NCBI GenBank assembly: GCA_963762545.1
Contig: CAVXLC010000008.1
Location: 360,655 to 424,654, forward strand
Direction of reading: 5' to 3'
Length of the DNA: 64,000 bases
Source of the DNA: JABFSM01 sp963762545
GTDB lineage: Bacteria > Gemmatimonadota > Gemmatimonadetes > Gemmatimonadales > GWC2-71-9
Below the pieces are notes generated by a model, which made no database searches, was not told the DNA's origin, and worked only from the letters and a program-made list of their open reading frames with translations. The position numbers and the translations under genes are program-made. Shown piece after piece: positions 36,587 to 47,750 of the stretch; the stretch's first letter is position 1, and each line of letters starts with the position of its first letter.

Positions 36587-39500
36587 TGTTCCACCAGGAG
36601 GCGCTCGGCCTCGCTCTCGCTGAGGCTGTCGAGCCGGGCGAGGAGTGCGGCCTCCACGCGGGTGGCGAAGGCTTCGATGGTGAAGGACTTGAAGGCCTCG
36701 TGGAGGTCGAGTTCAACGCCGAACGCGCGGTGCGCGGACGCCACGAGCTGTGCCGCGAGCACGGAATCGCCGCCCAGCTCGAAGAAGGAGTCGCGGACGC
36801 CCACCCGGTCGATCCGGAGGGTCTGCCGCCACATCTCGGCCAGCCGCTTCTCGATGTCATTGCGGGGCGCGAGGAACTCCTGCCGCAGGGTGGGGCGCGC
36901 GTAGAGGCGGGCGACGTGACTCTCCCGCCCGCCAACCTCAGCGAACAGCGGAATCCGGGCGGCCTGCGGGTACAGGTCGAGCAGGCTCTTCAGGTCGAAT
37001 GGCAGCGCGGTGAGCTGCACCTCGCCGGCGACCAGCGCGTTGGCCAGCACCTCCAGCCCGCGCGCCGGGGTAATGCCCTTCACGCCGCGGTCGCTACGGC
37101 CGGGCCGGCTCCCGATGAAATTGCCGTCGGCCACGAGGCCGACGTCGGCCCAGGGGCCCCAGTTAATGCTGAGCGCAGGCTGTCCCGCCGCGTGCCGCAG
37201 GTGCGCCAGCACATCGAGGTAACTGTTGGCGGCGGCGTAGTTGCCCTGGCCAGGCGAACCGAGCACCGAGACCGCTGAGGAAAACAGCACGAAGCAGTGG
37301 AGGTCGTCGAGTGCCGTCGCAAGGTGCAGGTTCCACGCGCCGTCGGCCTTGGGTGCCATAACCCGCGCGAGCCGCGCGGCGTCGAGGCCGACCACCGGGC
37401 TGTTCTCCAGCACGCCGGCCGCGTGCAGGATGCCGCGCAGGGGGGGCATCGTTCCGTGAATGCGTTCGAGGACGGCGGTCACCTCGTCCATCCGCGCGAC
37501 ATCCGCGGCGATTGATTCGACGGTGGCGCCGGCAGCACGCAGCGCGTCGAGGACGCGGCTGGCGGCGGGAGACGGCGGGCGCCGCCCAACGAGCGCGAGG
37601 TGCCGAACGCCACGCTCGACCATCCATTGTGCCACGGTCAGGCCGAGCCCGCCGAGACCGCCGGTGATGAGATACGTCCCGTGCTCGTCGAATCCACCGA
37701 ACTGCCGCGCCGGGCAGGTCGGGCCGACCGGGGATGGATGGTGGGGGAAGAGTCGCGCCACCATGCGGCGGCCACCGCGCAGCGCCACCTGGTCTTCGGC
37801 ATCGGCCAAGAGCAGTTCCTTCGCGAGGAAGCCGGCGGTCTCGGTGGCGTAGGCCCCCGGGTCGAGGTCGACGAGGGTGCACTGAAACTGGGGGAGTTCG
37901 AACGCGACGGACTTGCCCAGCCCCCAGATCGGCGCCTGCGCCACCGCCAACCGATCCTCGGCGACGACGGGTTGCGCGCCCCGGGTGACAAGCCAGAGCC
38001 GGGGCGCGCCGATGGTGCCGCAGGCCGCGACGAGGCGCCGCACCAGCGCGAGTACCGCATTGCAGCCCAGCGACTGGGTCTCGGGGTCGCAGCCCCAGAG
38101 GTTCACCAGGCCGCGCAGGGGCCCAGGCTCGCCCGCGAACGCTTCGGCAAGCAACGTCTCGAGGGGGCCGTCTGGTGGTGTCCCACGCTCCACGGCGCCT
38201 CGAGCCGCGGCGATCGCGGCGTCCGGTCCGATGAGGCGGCACTCCTGGCCCTGTGCCACGAGCAGCCGCGCCACCTGGTCGGCAACGCCGCGAGCATCCG
38301 CAAGAATCACCCAGCGGTTCGCGGTGACAGGTGACGCCGCCGCGGGCCAGGGGATCTCCTGCCAACGCAGCCGATAGAGCCAGGTGTCCGGGTCGGCGGG
38401 GGCGGTGTCGTGGCGCGGAGACCGTCGCACCCGGGCCAGTCGCAGTTCCAGGAGCTCGCCGATCAGCCGGCCATCGTCATCGCGAAGGAATACGTCGACG
38501 ACGATTCCGCCCGAGGTGTCACCGCCTTGGCGGAGTACGGCGTGACTCCACACCCGCTCGCCGGGGCGGGCCGGGAGCCGGAACCGGCGGCAGCCCGCCG
38601 GCAGAAAGGTGATGCCGCGGTCGTCGGCCGAGAGGTCGGGCACGGCGGCGATGACCTGGAGCGCGGCATCGAGCAGCGCCGGGTGCACGCGGTACCGCGC
38701 GGCCTCGGCGCGGAGCGCACCGGGGAGCGCGACTCGGCCGATCGCCTCGCCGTTCCCCCGCCAGACCTGCTCGATGCCCTGCAGTGCGGGACCGTAGTCG
38801 AGCCCGCGCAGCGACAGCGCCCGGTAGAGGTCCGCCGATTGCACTTCCTGTTGGCAACGCCCCTGAATGTCGGCCACCGCCAGCGGGATGTCGGCGGCGG
38901 GGTCGGCCCCGGCAGCCAGGGGAACAAGGGCGGCGGTGACGTGAAGCGTCCATTCCGGGGGCGGCGGTGCCCGCGGCCGCGCTGTAGATCTCGAAGGAGA
39001 GGGCGGCGCTTCGCCGATGGTGAGCACGGACTGCAGCAGCCTCGGAGCCCCGGTCTGAAGGACAAGGCCCCGGGAGAACACCACGTCTCCGAGCGCATGG
39101 GTTCCGCCGCAGCCGGCGGCGGCGGCCGCGGCAAGCGCCATCTCGAGGAATCCGGAGCCGGGCAGCACGATCTCGCCGTTCACGCGGTGGTCGCGGAGGA
39201 AGGGCTCGGTGCGCGGGTCGAGCTCCGCTTCCCAGACCAAGGTGCGCGGTGCACCAGCGAGCGGAACGCGTCGGCCCAGCAGGGGATGTGCCCCCGCCAT
39301 GCGCGGGTCGCGCCGAGGTGGGGCCGACGGCACGTCGTCGTCTCCGGCCCCGAGCCAGAATCGCTGACGCTGCCAGGGATAGGCAGGAAGGTCGACCGGC
39401 GGCTCGGGCGAGGCATGGAGGCCCCGCCACGCCACCGTCCGACCCGACAGATACAGGGCGGCGAGCGACTGCATCATGGCAGACGGCTGTTTTCCTCGCG

Positions 39501-42229
39501 CCGCAGCGAAGCGAGCACGGTGCCCTCATGGTGGTCCTGGAGCATCTGCTGCTGTACGGCGCCCTGCAGCACGGGGTGCGGGCTGATCTCGATGACGTCC
39601 CAGGTACCGCGGTGCAGCAGCCCTTGCATTGCGCCGGCGAAGTTCACCGGCTCGGTGAGGTTGCGGGCCCAGTAGCCGGCGCCGAGATCCATCGGGGCCA
39701 CCACCGATGCGGTGACGGAGGAAACGAAGGGGACGGTGCCGACCTGCGGCACCAGCGCGGCGAGGGCGGCTCGAAGCTCATCGGCGAGCTGAGCCGCCTG
39801 GGGGCCATGCGCCGCGACATCCACCTTCACGCGGCGGAAGAAGATGCCCTCCTCTTCGAGCCGCACCCCGAACGCATCGAGCAGGGCTCCGTCGCCCGCC
39901 ACGACGGTGGATCGAGGGCCGTCGGCGCGACGGAGCGTCCCCCGCCGTCCGGCCGGTGGGCGGCGGCGGTGGCCGACCGACGAGCCATGCCGCCGCTCCG
40001 GCAAGGGCGCCAGCAGCTGGCCGGAGGCGGTGACACGGGCGCGTCCGCGGCCGAGCACCCGAGATGCGCCGCGGCCACTTCACCCATGCTGTGCCCGACG
40101 ACGGCATCCGGTTCGATACCCCAGGCACGCCACAGCGCCGCCAGCGCCACCTGCACCGCGAAGAGGACCGGTTGAATGACTCGACCCTTCGAGTGCGGCG
40201 GGCGGTCCGCTGGGGAGGAGGCGTCGGAGCAGCGACCAGCCCAGCAACGGACGGAGGACAGCGTCACAGCGGTCGAGCGCCTCCCGGAACGCCGGTTCCT
40301 GGCGGTAGAGCTGGCGCCCCATGCTTCGGCCACTGCGATCCCTGTCCGGAAAAGACGAACGCGATCGAGCGCGCGGCCGACGAGGGGCCGCTCCGGGCCA
40401 GGACCTCGGGATGGGGGTCGCCGCGGAGGAACCCGTCGAGCCGGCTCGACCAATTCTTCCCTGGAGCGCGCGATCACGGCCAGGCGGCACCGGGCGGTGC
40501 GCCCAAGGCCGCCGTGGCGGCGATGCCGACAAGGGTGGTGTCGGCATCGGCAGTCACCACGTGGTCTCGGAGGCGGCGGGCCGCTTCCCGCAGCGCGTCG
40601 GGGGAATGGGCCGAGAGGGGAACGAGGTGCGCGCCGCCGGCATCCGCGGCGGTGGCACTGGGCCGCCTGGGGTGCTTGCTCGAGCACCACGTGCGCGTTG
40701 GTCCCGCCGAATCCGAAGGAGCTGACTCCGGCGATCCGTCCGGCCCTCGGCCGCGTGGAACGGATCTAGTCCCGGTCCACCGGGGCGACGGCCCCGGTCA
40801 TCGAGGCGACGGCGGACTGGGACGCTCGTGAAGTGCAGGCTCGCCGGGATCATCCCGTGCTGCATTGCAGGAGCGATCTTGATGAGGCCGGCGACCCGGC
40901 GGCAGCCTCGAGGTGGCCGATGTTCGTCTTGACCGAGCCGAGTGCAGTGGCTTTCGTGCGTCCCTTCCGACGACCACAGCGCCGAGGGCACCCACCTCCA
41001 TCGCGTCGCCGAGCGCAGTGCCGGTGCCATGCGCCTCGACGAACTGCACGTCGCTCGGGGACACGCCGGCAAGGGCGTAGGCATCGCGCAACACGTCCGG
41101 CTGGGCCGGCGGCTCGGGAGCCGTCAGCCCGTTGGTGCGGCCGTCGTGGTTGACCGCGCTGCCACGAATCACCGCGTAGATCCGGTCGCCGTCGCGCTGG
41201 GCGTCGGAGGCGCTTGAGCACCACCACGCCGCCCCCCTCGCCGCGCACGTAGCCGTTGGCGGTGGCGTCGAACGTCTTGCACCGCCCGTCAGGAGCCAGC
41301 ACCCCGGCTTGGGGAACGCGATGGAGTCGGGGGGCAAGGAGCAGGCTGACACCGCCCGCGAGGGCGAGCCGCGATTCACCGCGCGCAGCCTCTGGCAGGC
41401 CAGGTGGACGGCGACGAGGGACGACGAGCAGGCGGTGTCGACCGCCATGCTCGGCCCGGCACGCCGAGAGAAGTGGAGACCCGATTGGCGATCAAGGCCA
41501 AATAGTTGCCGCTTGAAGTCAGTCCACCGAGCGACGCCAGCTGCACGGTGACATGGCGGGCGTACTCGTTGACCGAGACGCCCACGAAAACACCGGTCGA
41601 GCTGCCCCTGCCCGCCAATGTCCGGCGTGCTCAAGTGCCTCCCAGGCCAGTTCCAGCATGAGCCGCTGCTGCGGGTCCATCCGCTCCGCTTCATAGGGAG
41701 AGATTCCGAAGAAGCGGGCGTCGAATCGATCGACTTGCTCCAGGAAGCCTCCCCATTTCGAGATCGTTTTACCGGGCTGTCGTGGCCGCGGATCGTAATG
41801 TTCGGCGATTTGCCAGCGATTGCTCGGTACTTCCTGGATCGACACGACTCGCTCCTGGGACAGGTTCTGCCAGAACTCATCGGGTGTGCAGGCACCAGGG
41901 AGCCGACAAGCCAGACCCACGATGGCGATGGGCTCTGCCGCGCCTGGCGCCGCGTGCCGACTGGCGATGGCGTCGTCGGGGGCTGGCTCGGAAGAGCCGC
42001 CGAGGTACCGGGACAATGCCTCGACCGCGCCTGGGGGTGCTCGTAGACCGAGGGTCGGAGGCAGGTCGCGGCCGAGCAGCCGCTCGAGATCACCGGAAAG
42101 CATCACGGCATCGAGCGATGACAGGCCATGGCTGTCGAACGGGGCCCGCAGGTCGATCGCGGACGGATCCGCGCCGACGACGCGGGCGATTTCCGCGATC
42201 AGCCAGGTACGGATCTGGTCCGACGTCAC
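36583..42229 (-). CDS. Type I PKS, ACP-KS-AT-DH-KR-ACP, frame-disrupted in KS and AT
   Basis: The GTG at 42229 (overlapping the monooxygenase stop) begins with an ACP (GLSSLDAVMLSG, Ser about 37), then a KS with IAIVGLACRLPG, DTACSSS, EAHGTGT and NIGHLEAAAG, an AT with GHSMGE and a VAAH specificity loop, DH with DHRVNGEIVLP and DAALQ, KR with TGGLGGLG and NYAAANSYLD, and a C-terminal carrier (FFELGGDSVLAA). No ER, so one extension would leave a trans-enoyl chain. DH-KR-ACP (36583-39477) is one clean frame; between about 39.5 and 41.7 kb at least five frame changes interrupt AT and KS. The N-terminal ACP after a FAAL suggests loading of a fatty acid. It would be about 1880 residues. Confidence 0.88.
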
Positions 42230-43581
42230 CGGTCGCTCTGGGCGGGAGGATCCGGCGCCGCGGACTTGGCGGCCCCGCCGACCTGCATCTGCCAGAGCGC
42301 CGCCATGCCGGGACGGCGATCAGGAGCCTGGTCCTGGGCCTCGGCGGCCTGCGCGGCCCAAAGGCGCGGGTAGGCCGGTACCTCGGGCACTTCCGTGGGT
42401 GCATCGAGCGACGGGATCCGTTGCATCGCCGCCGCGACATACGGCGCGAGCTCACGCTGCTTCTGCCGGGCCCGTTCGGCCTCCCGTGCCTTGAATGGCG
42501 GCAGCACCTCGGCGGCAAAGAGCTCCAGCGACTCGAGCACATGGTCCTGCCGGTAGTTGCCGCACTGCTGAAGGAGGATGCGCTGGTCCACTCCTGCCTC
42601 CTCGTAGGCCTGGAAGTTCTCGATGAGCTCGGCCGGACTCCCGATGCCGCCCATACCAGCCTTCTTCCGTTCGCGCTGCACCGCATCAGTGGCGGACCGG
42701 GGCTGTCGCTTGAATGCCTGCCAGAGGTCGAAGGTACCCGGCAGGTGGACGCCGTCGCGCCAGTAGTGGCCCAGCCCATAGGCGAAGAACTGCGCCCCCT
42801 CGACGCCGCGGGCTCGCGCGATATCCGGATCGCGGTGACACATGAAACCGTTGAGCACCGCGACGTTGGGGTTCACAGTGCGGCCGATCGGCATGCACTC
42901 GGTCCGGAAGGTGTCGTAGTACTCCTCGACCCAAAAACGCGCCTCGCGCGCGTCCGTGAAGGCAAAGGTGAGCGCCCCCATGCCGAGCTTGGCGGCAAGT
43001 TGCAGGCTGTCGCGGTTGGAGCAGGCCGCCCAGAGCGGCGGATGCGGCTGCTGGAGCGGCTTGGGGACCACGTTCCGGGCCGGCATGGAGAAGTAGCGCC
43101 CCTGGGTGGCCAAGGGGTGCGCAGAACGACACTGCATCCGCGCGCACTCCCGCACCGCCTCGTGCCACATCGGCCGCTTGTCGACGAAGTTGACGCCGGA
43201 ATCCCTCCAGCTGAATACAGGGTGCCCGATTCGCCGGTGCCCCATTCGACCCGGCCGCCGCTGGTCGGTTGAGGGTAGCGATCCGCTCCGCAACGCGGGC
43301 GGGCGGGTTGAAGTTGGGCGACATCGCCGCGATGCCGTGCCCGAGCCGGATGCGGCGGGTGCGCTGACTGCAGGCGGCGAGGAAGACCTCGGGGGCGGAG
43401 GAGTCGGAGATACTCCTCGAGGAAGTGGTGCTCCTGGGCCCAGACGCAGTCGATGCCGATCCAATCGGCCGGCTCCACCTGGTCCCAGGCATGGGTCAAC
43501 ACTCTGGTCGGCGCCGTCAGCCCAGGGACGGGGGAGCTGCAGATCCACGAACATGCCGGAGACCGAGCTGGCGATCCCCAC
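42226..43581 (-). CDS. Luciferase-like flavin monooxygenase of the natural-product type, N-terminus frame-disrupted
   Basis: The C-terminal 330 residues are intact (NVVPKPLQQPHPPLWAACSN, GVDQRILLQQCGNYR, ending with a PKS-linker-like tail). The N-terminal part reads MFVDLQLPRPW in one frame, then IDCVWAQEHHFLEEY and RIRLGHGIAAMSPNFNPPAR with RVAERIATL in others. EHHF and GHG...P..NPPAR belong to bacterial luciferase-like F420/FMN monooxygenases, and this length and tail resemble the subgroup repeatedly found in PKS/NRPS clusters, which hydroxylates carrier-bound intermediates. The GTG at 43581 or the ATG nine codons later could be the start. The stop overlaps the PKS start. Confidence 0.78.
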   Translation of the reverse strand: MGIASSVSGMFVDLQLPRPWADGADQSVDPCLGPGGAGRLDRHRLRLGPGAPLPRGVSPTPPPPRSSSPPAVSAPAASGSGTASRRCRPTSTRPPALRSGSLPSTDQRRPGRMGHRRIGHPVFSWRDSGVNFVDKRPMWHEAVRECARMQCRSAHPLATQGRYFSMPARNVVPKPLQQPHPPLWAACSNRDSLQLAAKLGMGALTFAFTDAREARFWVEEYYDTFRTECMPIGRTVNPNVAVLNGFMCHRDPDIARARGVEGAQFFAYGLGHYWRDGVHLPGTFDLWQAFKRQPRSATDAVQRERKKAGMGGIGSPAELIENFQAYEEAGVDQRILLQQCGNYRQDHVLESLELFAAEVLPPFKAREAERARQKQRELAPYVAAAMQRIPSLDAPTEVPEVPAYPRLWAAQAAEAQDQAPDRRPGMAALWQMQVGGAAKSAAPDPPAQSDR

Positions 43582-45300
43582 AATTCGAGGGTGCCGGTCA
43601 GGTATGCGCTGCGGCAGGCGCGGCGGCGGATTTTCCCGCTGGTGGTCCTGGGCAGGCGGCCGGTCTTCACCAGCACCAGTTCGTGCAGACGGATGTCATG
43701 GTGCATGGCGATCGCGGTGCGGATCGCGCGCTGGAGATCGTCGGCCACAAAGGCGGGGTGCCGTCCGGGAGAGACCGACCACGCCAGGACCCCTTCCCGG
43801 CCCGCGACGTCGACGGGAATGCGGCGCACTCCGCCGGCGCCGAGGCCGGATGGCACGCCGCCGCGGTGCGCTCGATATCCTGGGGGTAGTGGTTGGTCCC
43901 GTCGATGATGATCAGGTCCTTGATCCGGCCAGTGACGAAGAGTTGGCGCTGACGAAGGCCGAGGAAGTCGCCGGTGCGCAGGAAGGACTCGTCGCCACCG
44001 ACCAAGCGAGCGCGGAACGTGGCCGCGGTATCGTCGGAGCGGTTCCAGTATCCGAGGGCCACGCTCCAGCGGATACCCAGATCTCGCCGACGCGATCCGG
44101 CGGGCAGGCGGTCCCGCTGTCCGGATCGACGATCATCACCGCCGCTCCATCGGGTAGCCGCAGGACGGGATCGGCGTCCCGGAGCTGTCCTGGCAGGGCG
44201 TCACGACGTGCCGGGCGAGGTGGTCCTGCCGCAGGTGCCGGATGACCGGCAGGGGTCCACTCGGCGCCGCCGACACCATCAGAGTCGACTCCGCGAGGCC
44301 GTAGCACGATTTCAGGGATTCGGCGCGGAAGCCGCACGGCGCGAAGTGCGCTGCGAAGCTCCGCAGCGTTCTGGCGTTGATCGGTTCGGCGCCGCAGAAG
44401 GCCACCTGCCAGCTGCGGAGGTCGAGTGCGTCGCGCTGCTCCGGCGTGATTCGGCGAAGACAGTGATCATAGGCAAAGTTGGGTCCCCCGCTGACGGTGG
44501 CGCGATAGCGCGAAATTGCCTGCAACCAGCGCAGGGGCCGCTGCACGAAGGCCACCGGCGACATGAGGGTGGCCACCGTGCCGAGAAAGAGCGGCGCGAG
44601 GACGCCGCCGATCAGCCCCATGTCATGATGGGGCGGCAGCCGGCCGACACTCTCGGTGTCGGGGGGCTGCGCGAAGGTGGTGTTGATCGCCTGGAGGTTG
44701 GCCAGAGATTCCCGTGGGTGACCATGAGGGCCGCGCGGTTCGTGGTGGACCCGGAGGTGTACTGGAGGAGGGCGAGGGTCCCATCCGTCAGCCATGGGGC
44801 GCGCCACTCGGGCGCCGGGGCGTCAAGGTTGCCGTCCGTGGTCAGCCACCAGTCCGCGCCAAGGTCGCGCTGTCGGCACATCGGTGTGGCCAGGACATCG
44901 TGGATCGCCGATGTGCTCAGCGCGACGGCCGGAGCGGCGTCCCGGCAGACTCCGTCCACCGTGGCCAGGAACTGCGGCAGGCGCGCCTGGTGCGGCGCGG
45001 CAATGATGACGGCGACGGTCCTCGCATACAGACAGCCGAAGAAGGCGCCGATGAACTCCAGCCCTGGGGGATAGACCAGCAAAGCGCGGTCGCCAGGAGA
45101 CTGTCGCGATTGCAGCATCGCCGCGATCGCGCAGGCCCGACGGTCGAGTTCACCGTAGGTCATGGTGACTTCGCGCGATTCCCCATCGGTCAGGAACCGG
45201 TACGCCAGCCGTCCGGGCTGGTGTTCTGCTCTCCACCGAAGGGCGTCCACCAGCGTCACGAAGGGTGGCGCCGCACGCGGTCCAGACTCGTGGCCGCCAC
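43560..45300 (-). CDS. Fatty acyl-AMP ligase (FAAL), frame-disrupted
   Basis: Frames joined give FVTLVDALRWRAEHQPGRLA, GDRALLVYPPGLEFIGAFFG, LLQYTSGSTTNRAALMVTHG, PHHDMGLIGGVLAPLF, YGLAESTLMVSA and GRIKDLIIIDGTNHYPQDIE, ending TTSGKIRRRACR. PHHDMGLIG, the AESTLM A5 motif and the NHYPQDIE hinge are typical for FAALs, which make acyl-adenylates and pass them to an ACP instead of CoA. The following PKS begins with an ACP, so loading there is expected. The N-terminus shares one frame with the preceding phosphatidyltransferase without a stop between them, so the true start is uncertain. The C-terminus runs into the monooxygenase start. Confidence 0.78.
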
Positions 45301-45309
45301 GAGGATGAG

Positions 45310-45941
45310 CCCAGCTGATGTGGACCGCGGCGCGGCTGATCAAGATCCACTTTTCCTCCGGCCATGGCAGCCTGTGCAGGCGTACCGAGGAATAGGTCTT
45401 CACTCCGATCAGGACAAGGCACACTGCTGTCGTCACTGGGGCCGCGCCCGGCACCAGATTGAGCACGGTCACGAGACCGGTATTGCACACCTTGGCCAGG
45501 CCAGACCAGGTTGCCGAGCTTCCAGATCCGTTGGTCGATCCGGTAGAAGTAGTTCGGCGAGAGGATTGGCCAGCGAAGGAACTGGATCGACAGGTACAGG
45601 TCAGGGCCGACATACTCGAACAGGAACAGGCCGATCGGTACCAGCAACTGCGGGTGGCCGGCAAGATGGTTGTAGTAGAAGAAGGTGATCAGCACCCGGT
45701 CCGCGATAATGTCCATCTGCGCCCCGGTCCGGGTCTCCTGATGGAGTGCTCGCGCCAGGAAACCATCGAGACTGTCCAGGACCCAGTAGACAATCAGGCC
45801 GGCAAGATTCCACGAAGAGTCGGAGCGCGCAGCCGCAATCGCGAAGCAGCACATGCTCCCGCAGACCCGCAGTCCGGTGACCAGGTTGGGGATCGTGAGC
45901 CACGGCTCGGGCAGGTCCGCACGGGCAACCGTGCCCGGCAC
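45310..45941 (-). CDS. CDP-alcohol phosphatidyltransferase family protein, frame-disrupted
   Basis: The GTG at 45941 opens PNLVTGLRVCGSMCCF, then the signature D-G-x2-A-R-x8-G-x3-D-x3-D as DGFLARALHQETRTGAQMD plus IIAD, followed by FFYYNHLAGHPQLLVPIGLF. A frame change near 45500 leads to CNTGLVTVLNLVPGAAPVTT and VCLVLIGVKTYSSVRLHRLP, a normal last helix. It is about 210 residues with six helices. It is the first gene of the train and a different member from the one at 23271. It could add a phospho-head-group to a lipid, or simply be a co-located housekeeping gene. Confidence 0.72.
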
Positions 45942-46536
45942 GAACTGGAGTCCGTCATCGCCGTTCCGCTTCCGTCTCAGTGACCCGTGTGGTCATCGCG
46001 GTCCATCCATCCTGACACCAGCCATGTTGTTCAGCAGATTGTGGCACCCGGGTCTGCTCGGATCTACTCCTGAGGCTGACCGTGGGGTCGCGATTGGCCC
46101 CGATCCGGTGGGATCAGACCAACGACCGACCCCATCCCACCGAATGGGATGCGGTACCAGATAGGTGTCGTAGACCACGATAACCCGCACTTCTGGGGCT
46201 GGTGGTCTGGATTCATGAGCATGACGGTGGCGAGAAAGCCCCGGGCGGCGGCCTTCCCGTCCGCTCGGGTGGGCTGGCGGGGCGGGAGGCCGTCGATCGC
46301 GGGTGGGGATCCACGCCCGTGAGCCGATCGGACCCGAAGCAGTGCCAGCAGCAACCACGCCCGTGTTATGAACTCACGAAAGTGACGGGCGGTTCGATCC
46401 GAGAGATCCCTGGGGGAGACACCATCTCCGGGCATGAGCGGCGACCCCCAAGGGGTCCACTTCGGCGACAGGCGTCCCACAGAAGCTACCGGTGGTCTGA
46501 GATACCGCAAGATGCGTCCGTACCATCAAGCCGGAG
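45942..46536. other. 595-bp non-coding gap upstream of the biosynthetic train
   Basis: No convincing gene is present; small open frames on both strands are Arg/Pro/Gly-rich. The region should hold the promoter of the minus-strand biosynthetic train. A perfect small dyad, CATCCCA-CCGAA-TGGGATG (46133-46151), lies about 200 bp upstream of the first start codon and could be an operator or an RNA hairpin. I cannot identify a regulator gene for the cluster in this window. Confidence 0.45.
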
Positions 46537-47458
46537 TCAAGCGAGATGAGGGACCAGGAATCGCACTCTCGGCCCGGTTGTAACCCGGACGTTGGTGGAC
46601 CCTCCGGAGGGGTAGAGATCACCATCAATGACATATCCAGTTCCCCCGCGTACCATAACATCCGAGGCACAGCCGACCCAGAGACGGGGATGCCGGCAGC
46701 GACCCCGAACAATCGACCATAGCCGGGGCACGAGCTCCCGTGGGCGCATCGAGGTCGCCAACAGATGAAATGCCTCGGCGTTCCCCAACGGCTCACCAAA
46801 GGGCCGAAACCAGAGGAAGGGATTGTCCATGACGCTCGCGACCACCGTGTGGGGAGGTTCCCCCAGCCAAGGGCCATCGCTGGTTGCCAGATCGAGTGGG
46901 GCACCATCATAGAACGAGCTCCCCAGCAGGGCCGCCGTGACCGGAAGGACCGAGGCCCGGAATGCGTCGGTCACCCCCGGTTCTGGACGCCGGTAATACT
47001 CCTCGAAGGTGCGATAGACCAGTCCGGAGCCGAATCCGAACCCGTGGCGAACGTGGCCCGAGGTCACGTCGGTGATCTGTAGAGGGTAATACGCCTTGGT
47101 TGGTAATTCGCTTCCGCTTGCCAGCGAGGCCAGGGCGGCGGCGAGCACGGAGGCCGGTGGTCCGCCACTGCCGATGGCCCGGGGCAATCCATTTATCGTG
47201 CCGCCTGCAAGCGCCAGCAAGGTCGGTGTGGCCGATGCGGAATAACCCCGCAGACACCGACTCGAGGACGCGGTGCAGGGTGCCGTCGCCGCCGAGAATG
47301 GCAATGACCTGGACGCCTGATTCGCGGAATTGGCCGACGGCCAGGTCCAGCTCAGCGAATGATCGAGCCAGGTGAACGCACTGTTCCGACAGTTGAGCGC
47401 GCCAGAACGGTTCGCGCTCGAGGTAGCGCCGTTTGACCCCGCGGGCGGCGGGGTTCAC
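46537..47458 (-). CDS. Diacylglycerol-kinase/YegS-like lipid kinase, one frame break
   Basis: The first part (NPAARGVKRRYLEREPFW, then VIAILGGDGTLHRVLESVS) carries the NPxxG and GGDGT nucleotide-binding motifs of the diacylglycerol/sphingosine-kinase catalytic domain. A frame change near 47230 leads to LLALAGGTINGLPRAIG (GGT-N segment), GFGSGLVYRTFEEYY and a C-terminal beta domain with GYVIDGDLYPSGGS. All landmarks of the YegS/LCB5 fold are present in order, about 310 residues. The first codon may lie a little upstream. It would phosphorylate a lipid alcohol at the membrane. It lies 600 bp upstream of the CDP-alcohol phosphatidyltransferase on the same strand, consistent with a lipid-linked role, but separate transcription is possible. 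Confidence 0.75.
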
Positions 47459-47750
47459 GATCAGGCCAAAAGAGGGAGGGTGTGGCGTCAGAAGCTCGAA
47501 GTTGTGGCCGTCGCAATCGTTGTGAGGCGGCCGAAATGGATTCTTCTGGTGGCAATCCGGGTACCAACGAGTCCCAAATAACCATGCCTGATAAAGAACC
47601 GCCGGGGCCAGGTGATCGCCGGAGCGGGTCTAGCCGCCCAACTCTTCCTCGCAGCTGGGACTGCTCCCTCCCTTACGCAGAATCGCGGCCCCGCCAGCCG
47701 CGCACCCACCTTTCGCCCGCACCCCACTCCACCCCACCGCAGCCGCCCCC

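Noticed and set aside
46064..46510. Open frame in the gap upstream of the biosynthetic train
   Set aside because: Arg/Pro/Gly-rich, overlapped by other equally long frames, no ribosome-binding site and no motif.
47459..47750. Possible insertion-sequence remnant between the lipid kinase and the copper amine oxidase
   Set aside because: A frame upstream of the kinase contains aromatic-rich residues that briefly suggested a transposase tail, but there are no inverted repeats and no identifiable motif.
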